Shown here: positions 1-6,705 of the stretch, piece after piece
How the letters are laid out: each line of letters begins with the position of its first letter
Position numbering within the stretch: the stretch's first letter is position 1
NCBI GenBank assembly: GCA_001800495.1
Contig: MGVM01000004.1
Span: 1-18,494, forward strand
Origin: Elusimicrobia bacterium RIFOXYB2_FULL_48_7
GTDB taxonomy: Bacteria; Elusimicrobiota; Endomicrobiia; CG1-02-37-114; XYA2-FULL-39-19
Length of the DNA: 18,494 bases
Direction of reading: 5' to 3'
The notes under the pieces: generated by a model
Seen by the model: the letters and a program-made list of their open reading frames with translations, nothing else
What the model was told of the DNA's origin: nothing
Databases searched by the model: none
Position numbers and translations under genes: made by a program

Positions 1-840
1 CCCAAGGCGAAGGTTTTGTACGTGACAGCTGAAAAATTCATAAACGAGTTCATAGAATCGCTGACATACCAGAAACCGGCCAGCTTCCGCAACAAGTTCC
101 GCAACCTGGACTGCCTGCTTATCGACGATATCCAGTTCCTGACAGAAAAACAGCGCTCGCAGGAGGAATTTTTCAATACTTTCAACGCGCTTTACGATTT
201 CAGGAAACAGATACTCATAACCAGCGACAGGCCGCCTAAAGAACTTCAAAACCTGGAAGAACGTCTTATCAGCAGGTTTGAATGGGGCGTTATAGCCGAT
301 GTAAAACCGCCGGACCTGGAAACGCGCATCGCGATCCTGCGCAAAAAAGCCGAAGGCGAAAAAATCTACGTGCCGGACGACGTTATTCTGTTCCTTGCCA
401 GCCAGATAAAATCAAATATCAGAAAATTAGAGGGCTCACTCATAAGGATAGTGGCATTTTCATCGCTCACAGGCACACCGCTTACGGTGGACACGGCAAA
501 AGAGATCCTCAGCGACATTATCCGGCGCGAGGAAATACAGAAACCCATAACCATAGAAAAAATTCAGAAAGTCGTGGCAAGGCATTATCACCAGGATATA
601 AAAGACATGCGTTCAAAAAAGCGCACGGACGAGGTCGCTTTCCCCCGGCAGACAGCCATGTACCTGGCGCGCTCGCTTACCGAGCGCTCCACTATTGAAA
701 TAGGCGAGGCCTTCGGCGGCAAGGACCACACGACCGTGCTTCACGCCTGGAATAAGATAAAAACAATGATAAATACCGATCCGTTTTTCGCGGCGAATAT
801 AAATAAGCTTGTAGAAGACATAAAAAAAGAGGAAGATTAA
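1..840 (+). CDS. dnaA: Chromosomal replication initiator DnaA, 3' part (5' end outside window)
   Basis: DnaA is the AAA+ ATPase that binds DnaA boxes at oriC, opens the duplex and helps recruit the replicative helicase. The reading frame is open from base 1, so the gene begins upstream. About 279 residues are visible, out of roughly 450 in the family, and the Walker A loop is missing. Seen here: the Walker B segment LLIDDIQFL (visible residues 40-48, Asp42-Asp43), the sensor I stretch ITSDRPP, the box VII segment ERLISRFEWG with its arginine finger, and the C-terminal DNA-binding domain IV with the signature DHTTVLHAW (242-250). The C-terminus is intact. dnaN follows after a 227-base spacer, the classic bacterial arrangement. 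The identification is secure. Confidence 0.97.
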   Translation, partial: PKAKVLYVTAEKFINEFIESLTYQKPASFRNKFRNLDCLLIDDIQFLTEKQRSQEEFFNTFNALYDFRKQILITSDRPPKELQNLEERLISRFEWGVIADVKPPDLETRIAILRKKAEGEKIYVPDDVILFLASQIKSNIRKLEGSLIRIVAFSSLTGTPLTVDTAKEILSDIIRREEIQKPITIEKIQKVVARHYHQDIKDMRSKKRTDEVAFPRQTAMYLARSLTERSTIEIGEAFGGKDHTTVLHAWNKIKTMINTDPFFAANINKLVEDIKKEED

Positions 841-1067
841 CCGGCCGTCTGCGGGGCGGGTATAACTTGTTCATAACGTGTTGATTAGTTCTTTTGCATG
901 TTGACGGGCCCGGTGAATTGGGTTTACGGCTGATAAATCCACAGTGTTATCAACCTGCTATTAGACTTTAACTTGGGCCGCATAAACCGCGCCTGTCAAC
1001 GGTTTACGCGCATTAAAACGACTTTTGCACACAATCCACACCACTATTACTAGGAGGACTAATATAC
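841..1067. other. dnaA-dnaN spacer, candidate oriC
   Basis: This 227-base gap holds no gene. It has several degenerate matches (7 of 9) to the E. coli DnaA box TTATCCACA: AAATCCACA at 935-943, TTATCAACC at 947-955 and CAATCCACA at 1032-1040 on the + strand, and TTATGAACA (868-876) and TAATCAACA (879-887) on the minus strand. None is a perfect box, and 7/9 matches can arise by chance, so the call rests on the clustering and on the dnaA-dnaN location, a common oriC site in bacteria. No clear AT-rich unwinding element is visible. The dnaN ribosome binding site AGGAGG lies at 1052-1057. The dnaN promoter must also be here, but I see no convincing -35/-10 pair. Confidence 0.45.
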
Positions 1068-2198
1068 ATGTATATTAAAGTAAGCAAGGAAAATCTCTTA
1101 AGGGGCATCCAAATTGTTGAAACAGCGGTTTCTTCAAAAACAACTTTGCCGGTTTTATCTAATTTTCTTGTTGAAGCTACTTTAGACAAAAACTCAACAG
1201 GGGCAGGGGATACGGGGGAAATAAAACTCATTTCGACGGATCTTGAAATAGCAGTCAGTTGTTATATTAGCGGTAAAATAAAGCAGGCCGGGGGAATAAC
1301 AATACCGGCAAAGCGTTTCGGCAGTATTGTAAAGGAATTGCCGGAGCAGGAAATAGAAATAAAGACCGATGATAAGAACCAGGTGGATATAAAGGCCGGA
1401 AAATCTCATTTCGTCCTTTCCGGCACCCCCAAAGAGGATTTCCCGGCACTTCCTGAATTCTCGGAAGAAAAAGCGATGACCATTGAAACAAAACTGCTCA
1501 AGGAAATAATCAAAAAAACATCCTTTGCCATTTCAACCGATGAAACCCGTTATGTTTTGACCGGGTTGTACTTCATAATTGAGCAGAATACCATTCGTGC
1601 CGTGGCCACTGATGGCCGCCGCCTCGCTTACATTTGCAGGAAGGGTATTTCAAACAAGTCCTCCATGAAAGCGATAATACCCAACAAGGCCATAAACGAG
1701 ATTTCGCGCCTGTTTTCGATAGAAGACAACGAGGAAGTAAAAATCAGTTTCACGGAAAACCAGGCGTCGTTCAAAATAAAGGACATCACGCTTGTTTCCC
1801 GCCTGGTTGACGGGGAATTCCCGAATTACGAGCAGGTGATACCTAAAAAATACCTGCATAAGATAGCCATAGACTCTAAATCGCTGTTGAGCGCTACAAA
1901 GCAGATAGCCCTGTTGACCCAGGAAAAAGGCGGCGCGGTAAAGTTCACCTACGGAAAGAACGCGCTGAGGATTTCGGCGCAGGTCCAGGGATTGGGAAGC
2001 GGCGAAGTGGACATGGATATCCCCTACACGGGCCCGAGTTTGGATATAGCGTTCAACCCGGGATACGTGATAGATATCCTTAGAAATATTAATGAAGAAA
2101 GCGTGGAATTCCAGATGAACGGCTCCATCGACGCCTGCGTGCTGAAAAGCGCCAAGGATGACGATTACATCTGCGTCGTGATGCCGATGAGGATATAG
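1068..2198 (+). CDS. dnaN: DNA polymerase III beta subunit (sliding clamp)
   Basis: The beta clamp forms a ring dimer on DNA and tethers the replicative polymerase and other clamp-binding proteins. The 376-residue product is the usual family length. Family features include the N-terminal segment with TLPVLSNFLVEA, the central ATDGRRLAY motif, the SRLVDGEFPNYEQVIP motif of domain 2-3, and the C-terminal VMPMRI that closes the peptide-binding pocket. The ATG at 1068 is supported by AGGAGG 10 bases upstream. The sequence covers the three clamp domains without a break. A DciA-like gene follows after 12 bases, so the two are probably co-transcribed. Confidence 0.97.
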   Translation: MYIKVSKENLLRGIQIVETAVSSKTTLPVLSNFLVEATLDKNSTGAGDTGEIKLISTDLEIAVSCYISGKIKQAGGITIPAKRFGSIVKELPEQEIEIKTDDKNQVDIKAGKSHFVLSGTPKEDFPALPEFSEEKAMTIETKLLKEIIKKTSFAISTDETRYVLTGLYFIIEQNTIRAVATDGRRLAYICRKGISNKSSMKAIIPNKAINEISRLFSIEDNEEVKISFTENQASFKIKDITLVSRLVDGEFPNYEQVIPKKYLHKIAIDSKSLLSATKQIALLTQEKGGAVKFTYGKNALRISAQVQGLGSGEVDMDIPYTGPSLDIAFNPGYVIDILRNINEESVEFQMNGSIDACVLKSAKDDDYICVVMPMRI

Positions 2199-2210
2199 GC
2201 GAGGCGTGCC

Positions 2211-2480
2211 ATGTTCACCCCGGCAAGCGAAGTAGTCAAAAAACTTCTTGAAAGTTACGGCATCAGGGAAGAAAATTACTCCATTTACGATATCTGGAAC
2301 AAAGAACTGGGGAAGTTATCAAAAAAGATCAGGATGATGGGTGTTAAAGGAACCACTATTATGGTGGAAGCAGACCACGCGGCGTACAAGCAGGAAGTCC
2401 GCATCAGGAAAAAAGAGTTTTTGAAAAAAATAAACGGCCACTTCGGCAGAATAGTGGTTGAAGACATAAAAATAATTTAA
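2211..2480 (+). CDS. DUF721 / DciA-like helicase-associated protein
   Basis: This 89-residue protein matches the small DUF721 fold in size and pattern: an N-terminal helix (ASEVVKKLLESYG), a conserved tryptophan (IYDIWNKELG), and a strand-rich middle (TTIMVEADHAAYKQEVRIRK) leading to a C-terminal helix and strand. DUF721 proteins include DciA, which helps load or operate the replicative helicase DnaB in bacteria that lack DnaC/DnaI-type loaders. The place between dnaN and gyrB is typical for the family. The start has only a weak GAGG (2201-2204) and is probably reached by coupling from dnaN, 12 bases upstream. The family is assigned from pattern and context, so the DciA function is an inference. 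Confidence 0.8.
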   Translation: MFTPASEVVKKLLESYGIREENYSIYDIWNKELGKLSKKIRMMGVKGTTIMVEADHAAYKQEVRIRKKEFLKKINGHFGRIVVEDIKII

Positions 2481-2485
2481 AAAAC

Positions 2486-2545
2486 GAGAGGAAAACGGCC
2501 CCATATGCTTCTAAGCGCATAACATGGGGCATGAAAGAGGTAACA
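2486..2545 (+). promoter_or_regulatory. gyrB leader hairpin with mini-ORF and start-deciding RBS
   Basis: The gap before gyrB holds an imperfect inverted repeat. GCCCCAT (2498-2504) pairs with ATGGGGC (2524-2530), and ATGC (2505-2508) with GCAT (2517-2520), leaving a 3-base bulge. A six-codon mini-ORF (ATG 2505, stop TAA 2520-2522) lies in it, with GAGAGG at 2486-2491 upstream at a rather long 13-base spacing. The hairpin ends 3 bases before AAAGAGG (2534-2540), the likely gyrB ribosome binding site, which favours ATG 2546 over ATG 2531. There is no U-run, so it is not a standard intrinsic terminator. A regulatory role is inferred. Confidence 0.45.
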
Positions 2546-4966
2546 ATGGCTGAATCAAAACCAACGCAAGAAAAAGAATCCTATGACGCGAGTAAAATCC
2601 AGGTCCTGGAGGGGCTTGAAGCCGTAAGGCGCAGGCCTGCCATGTACATCGGCTCCACGGGCCTGCCGGGTTTGCACCACCTGGTCTACGAAGTGGTGGA
2701 CAATTCAATCGACGAAGTCCTGGCGGGTTTCTGCAAGAATATTGACATCATAATACACCAGGACAACTCCGTCACGGTCATTGATGACGGCCGCGGCATC
2801 CCCGTGGACCCGATGAAGGACGTGAAAGACCCTAAGTTAAAGGGGAAATCCGCGCTTGAGGTCGTACTGACGGTGCTTCACGCCGGCGGAAAGTTTGACA
2901 GGAAGGCCTACACGGTCAGCGGCGGGCTTCACGGCGTCGGCGTGTCGGTTGTAAACGCCCTCTCGGAATACCTGGAAGTGGAAGTGCAGCGCGACGGGAA
3001 AATACACACGCAGAAATACACCCGCGGCAAGGCCGACGCGCCCATGAAATCCAAGGCCGGAGCGGATGAAACCGGCACGAAAATCACTTTCATGCCGGAT
3101 TCGGAAATATTCAAGGACGTCAATTTCAATTTTGACACTCTTTCCAACCGCCTGCGCGAGCTGGCTTACCTCAACCCCGGCACCAAGATTTCCGTCACTG
3201 ATGAGCGCGAAGACAAGGAGCACACTTTCAATTACGAGGGCGGCATAGCCAGTTTCGTGGAATTTTTGAACTCGAACAAAGACGTGATGCACCCCAAGCC
3301 GATTTATTTCTCAAAAACCAAGGACGACATAAAAGCTGATGTAGCCATCCAGTACAATGACGGTTACAGCGAGCAGGTTTATGCTTTCGCAAATAACATC
3401 AACACGATCGAGGGCGGCACGCACCTCTCGGGTTTCAGGTCGGCGCTTACCAGGGTCATCAATGACTACGCGAAAAATCACCAGATGATAAAAAACGACG
3501 CTTATTCAATAACCGGTGACGACGTGCGCGAAGGGCTGACCTGCGTGATATCCATAAAAATACCCAACCCGCAGTTCGAGGGCCAGACAAAAACAAAGCT
3601 GGGCAACTCCGACGTGGAAGGCATAATGAAATCGCTTGTCGGCGACGCCCTGGGCTCATTTTTCGAGGAAACCCCGGCGGTTGCCAATAAGATAATTGAA
3701 AAAGTCATAAATGCCGCACAGGCGCGCGAAGCGGCGCGCAAAGCCCGTGAGCTCACCCGCAGGAAAGGCGCGCTGGACAGCGCGTCATTACCGGGAAAGC
3801 TGGCCGACTGTTCCGAGAGGGACCCCGAGAAATCCGAGCTCTTCGTGGTAGAGGGTGATTCCGCCGGCGGTTCGGCAAAACAGGGCCGCAACAGGGTATT
3901 CCAGGCCATCCTGCCGCTGAAAGGGAAAATTATCAACGTTGAGAAGTCGCCGCTTGTAAAAGTATTGTCCAACGACGAGATCAGGACGCTCATTACCGCC
4001 ATAGGCGCTGGGATAGGCAAGGACGAATTCGACATCAACAAGGTGCGCTACCATAAAATAGTCATAATGACCGATGCTGATGTTGACGGCGCGCACATAC
4101 GCACGCTGCTGCTGACATTTTTCTACCGGCAGATGCAGGCATTGATAGACCAGGGCTATATTTATATAGCCCAGCCGCCGCTTTACAAGATCAAGAAAGA
4201 CAAAAAGGAAATGTACATAGATACCGAGGAACAGCTGGAAAAGATCCTGCTTGAGCAGGTTGTAGACCAGGCGGTCCTGATGCATATTTCCAGCAAGAAA
4301 ACCTGGAAGGAAAAGGAGCTTTCGTCGGCCTTCAAGGAACTCAACGAGCTCGACCTGCTGCTGAAAAAACTCAAGAAGAAAAAAATTCTCTGGGTTGATT
4401 ACCTCGCCTTCAGGAAAAAAGGCAAGATCCCCATGTTCCGCGTTGAATCCGAGGAAGGGGTTGTGCTGATTTACAGCGACAAGGAATGGAAAGCATTCAA
4501 GGCGGCGTACCTGGAAAAGAACAAGGCCCTGACCGAGGCGGACCTGGACAGGAAGTTCAGGAACCTCTGGGAGCTGGGCAGGGTTGACGTGCTGGTGAAA
4601 AAACTCGAGGATTCGGGTTTTGAACTGGACAATTACAACACGCCGGCCGAAAAACCGGTTTACATAGTCAAGACATCCGAGAAAGATTCCTACGAGGTCT
4701 CGAATTTTCAGTCGGTCATAGAAAAAATCAAGGAAATCGGGATGAAGGGCCTCAGCATACAGAGATATAAAGGGTTGGGTGAAATGAACCCGGAACAACT
4801 ATGGGAAACCACCATGGACCCCTTGAAAAGAAAATTACTGCAGGTAAAGCTGGAAGACATTGCTGAAACCGAGACGATATTCACCACGCTCATGGGGGAC
4901 AAGGTTGAGCCGCGCAGGCAATTCATTGAAACCCACGCGCTGGATGTAAAGAATCTCGATATATAA
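2546..4966 (+). CDS. gyrB: DNA gyrase subunit B
   Basis: GyrB is the ATPase and TOPRIM subunit of DNA gyrase, which introduces negative supercoils as an A2B2 complex. The GHKL ATPase site is visible: EVVDNSIDE (Glu49, Asn53), DDGRGIPVD, GGLHGVGVSVVNALS and the QTK loop. The TOPRIM domain has EGDSAGGSA (Glu436) and MTDADVDGAH (Asp510, 512, 514). About 190 residues separate PPLYK (544) from QRYKGLGEMN (739). That gap is only about 35 in short GyrBs, so this protein carries the large TOPRIM insertion known from E. coli GyrB. I chose ATG 2546 (806 residues) because AAAGAGG lies 5 bases upstream. An in-frame ATG at 2531 would add five residues but lacks an RBS. Confidence 0.97.
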   Translation: MAESKPTQEKESYDASKIQVLEGLEAVRRRPAMYIGSTGLPGLHHLVYEVVDNSIDEVLAGFCKNIDIIIHQDNSVTVIDDGRGIPVDPMKDVKDPKLKGKSALEVVLTVLHAGGKFDRKAYTVSGGLHGVGVSVVNALSEYLEVEVQRDGKIHTQKYTRGKADAPMKSKAGADETGTKITFMPDSEIFKDVNFNFDTLSNRLRELAYLNPGTKISVTDEREDKEHTFNYEGGIASFVEFLNSNKDVMHPKPIYFSKTKDDIKADVAIQYNDGYSEQVYAFANNINTIEGGTHLSGFRSALTRVINDYAKNHQMIKNDAYSITGDDVREGLTCVISIKIPNPQFEGQTKTKLGNSDVEGIMKSLVGDALGSFFEETPAVANKIIEKVINAAQAREAARKARELTRRKGALDSASLPGKLADCSERDPEKSELFVVEGDSAGGSAKQGRNRVFQAILPLKGKIINVEKSPLVKVLSNDEIRTLITAIGAGIGKDEFDINKVRYHKIVIMTDADVDGAHIRTLLLTFFYRQMQALIDQGYIYIAQPPLYKIKKDKKEMYIDTEEQLEKILLEQVVDQAVLMHISSKKTWKEKELSSAFKELNELDLLLKKLKKKKILWVDYLAFRKKGKIPMFRVESEEGVVLIYSDKEWKAFKAAYLEKNKALTEADLDRKFRNLWELGRVDVLVKKLEDSGFELDNYNTPAEKPVYIVKTSEKDSYEVSNFQSVIEKIKEIGMKGLSIQRYKGLGEMNPEQLWETTMDPLKRKLLQVKLEDIAETETIFTTLMGDKVEPRRQFIETHALDVKNLDI

Positions 4967-4993
4967 AATTTTTAAAAGAGGGGGTGTTAAATA

Positions 4994-5971
4994 ATGATTT
5001 TATGGATAATTAGGGCATGCGTTGTCCTTATAGGGCCCGTGATCGGGTATTTCCAGGTATCACGCGACCTTAAGGGCGCTCTGCTGGGTTTTGTTATCTT
5101 CGCGGCTCTCATAGGCATCGAGCTTCTTGTGGGTAAAGTGCCGCTGGACACGCTGGTCGCCGCAGGCATTGGCGTAGTCCTTGGTTTCGTGGTAGGTTAC
5201 CTGGTTGAATACGGCCTTATCTCGCTGGGCAACGACAGGTTAATAGAACTGATGAGCAAACATTCATTGCTTATAAAGTCATCATTTGTTGTGCTGGGTT
5301 TCCTGGTGGCAATAAGGAAAAAAGAGGAAGTGGATCTGCTGGACAAAAATATCCTGAAGACCGGCGCCAAGAAAAGCGGCGAAAAGGTCAAGATCCTGGA
5401 CACGAGCGTGATCATTGACGGCAGGATTGCGGATATCAGCGAAACAAAGTTCCTGGACGGCCCCATGATCATCCCGAGTTTTGTCCTGGCGGAACTGCAC
5501 AAACTGGCAGACTCATCTGATTCAAACAAGCGCGTCCGCGCCAGGAGAGGGCTGGAGATCATGCGCAAGCTGCAGGACGAGCCCAACACCTCGGTGAAGG
5601 TTTACGACAAGGATTACGCCGGCGTGAAGGAAGTCGACACCAAGCTCGTGATGCTTGCCAAGGAAATAGACGGCACGGTATTGACGACCGATTTCAACCT
5701 TAATAAGATAGCCTCTCTTCAGGGAGTGATAGTCCTTAACGTGAACGACCTGGCTAATTCGCTCAAACCGATCTACCTTCCCGGAGAAACAATGAACGTT
5801 TTCGTGGTGAAGGAAGGCAAGGAACACGACCAGGGTGTCGGTTATCTTGACGACGGCACCATGATAGTGATTGAAGACGGAAGAAGGCATATAGGCAAAA
5901 AAATTGATGTCGTGGTTACATCCGCCCTGCAGACATCCGCGGGCAGGATGATATTCACCAGGCCGCGCTGA
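4994..5971 (+). CDS. YacL-like membrane PIN/TRAM-domain protein
   Basis: The 325-residue product has four hydrophobic segments in its first ~110 residues (about 2-20, 29-48, 51-77 and 86-105). A PIN nuclease-like domain follows, starting at KILDTSVIIDGRIADI with Asp136, and then a C-terminal TRAM domain (about 265-325, with VVKEGKEHDQGVGYLDDGT). This is the architecture of B. subtilis YacL. PIN domains use clustered acidic residues to cut RNA, and TRAM domains bind RNA, but the substrate of this family is not settled to my knowledge. An RBS-like GAGGGGGTG precedes ATG 4994. The gene overlaps ispD by one base (TGATG), which implies translational coupling. The yacL-ispD pairing also occurs in Bacillus. 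Confidence 0.9.
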   Translation: MILWIIRACVVLIGPVIGYFQVSRDLKGALLGFVIFAALIGIELLVGKVPLDTLVAAGIGVVLGFVVGYLVEYGLISLGNDRLIELMSKHSLLIKSSFVVLGFLVAIRKKEEVDLLDKNILKTGAKKSGEKVKILDTSVIIDGRIADISETKFLDGPMIIPSFVLAELHKLADSSDSNKRVRARRGLEIMRKLQDEPNTSVKVYDKDYAGVKEVDTKLVMLAKEIDGTVLTTDFNLNKIASLQGVIVLNVNDLANSLKPIYLPGETMNVFVVKEGKEHDQGVGYLDDGTMIVIEDGRRHIGKKIDVVVTSALQTSAGRMIFTRPR

Positions 5972-6705
5972 TGTTTATATCAACCATAATAGTCGCCGGA
6001 GGCAGGGGAAAACGCTTCGGCGGCAAGAAACAGTACTATAAGCTTAAAGGCAAGCCGGTAGTCCTCTGGCCGGTTGAGAAGTTCGCTGCAGTATCGGATG
6101 AAGTGATACTGGTTCTCCCGGCGGAAGACGCGGAAGCGTTCCGGAAGAAATGGGGAAGCAAGTACCGTTCTTTAAAAATAACAGCCGGCGGAAAAGAACG
6201 CTGGCAGTCGGTGGAAGCAGGCCTCAGGAACATATCGACGAAAGCCGGCCGCCAGGCCGGCCTGGTGGCGATCCATGACGGCGCCCGGCCGCTTGTGAGC
6301 AGGCGCGATATTCTTGCCTGCTTCGCCGCTGCGAAAAAGCACGGAGCTGCAATATGCGCAGCGCGGGCGTCTGACACGGTGAAAATATCCGATGGCGAAC
6401 ACAATATCCTGCGGACGGAAGACAGGGAACACGTGTTTCTGGCGCAGACGCCCCAGGTTTTCAGGCGCGAAGTGATACTGGAAGCTTTTACGAAATGGAA
6501 CAAAGCGCTGTCCCTAAACGCAGCTAAGGCGGGAAGGAAGTTTAGGGATTTCGCACCATGCTCAACCGATGACGCCCGGATGGTTGAGGTGCTGGGCCGC
6601 AAGGTAAAACTTGTTGAAACAACGTCGCCGAACATTAAAATAACCGCGAAGACGGATCTCGCGATCGCTGAAAAACTACATAATTTAAAAAGAGGGAGTT
6701 ATTAG
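5971..6705 (+). CDS. ispD: 2-C-methyl-D-erythritol 4-phosphate cytidylyltransferase
   Basis: IspD joins CTP to methylerythritol 4-phosphate, the third step of the non-mevalonate isoprenoid pathway, in the cytoplasm. The 244-residue protein is a single-domain enzyme of normal length, with no IspF domain attached. Seen: the N-terminal nucleotide-binding loop VAGGRGKRFGGKKQYYKLKG (the usual PKQ is KKQ here), IHDGARPLVS, SDTVKI, LAQTPQVFRREV, DDARMVE and a C-terminal NIKITAKTDL close to the family's NIKIT motif. Its ATG overlaps the stop of the PIN/TRAM gene by one base, and gyrA starts right after its own stop, so it sits inside one transcription unit. ispF and ispE are not in the window. Confidence 0.93.
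   Translation: MFISTIIVAGGRGKRFGGKKQYYKLKGKPVVLWPVEKFAAVSDEVILVLPAEDAEAFRKKWGSKYRSLKITAGGKERWQSVEAGLRNISTKAGRQAGLVAIHDGARPLVSRRDILACFAAAKKHGAAICAARASDTVKISDGEHNILRTEDREHVFLAQTPQVFRREVILEAFTKWNKALSLNAAKAGRKFRDFAPCSTDDARMVEVLGRKVKLVETTSPNIKITAKTDLAIAEKLHNLKRGSY

Noticed and set aside
2498..2530. Intrinsic terminator before gyrB
   Set aside because: The stem is bulged and is followed by an AAAGAGG ribosome binding site, with no T-run.
3788..4798. 336-codon open frame on the minus strand opposite gyrB
   Set aside because: It is a shadow of gyrB codon bias. The translation shows no recognisable motif, and the + strand has all the GyrB motifs.
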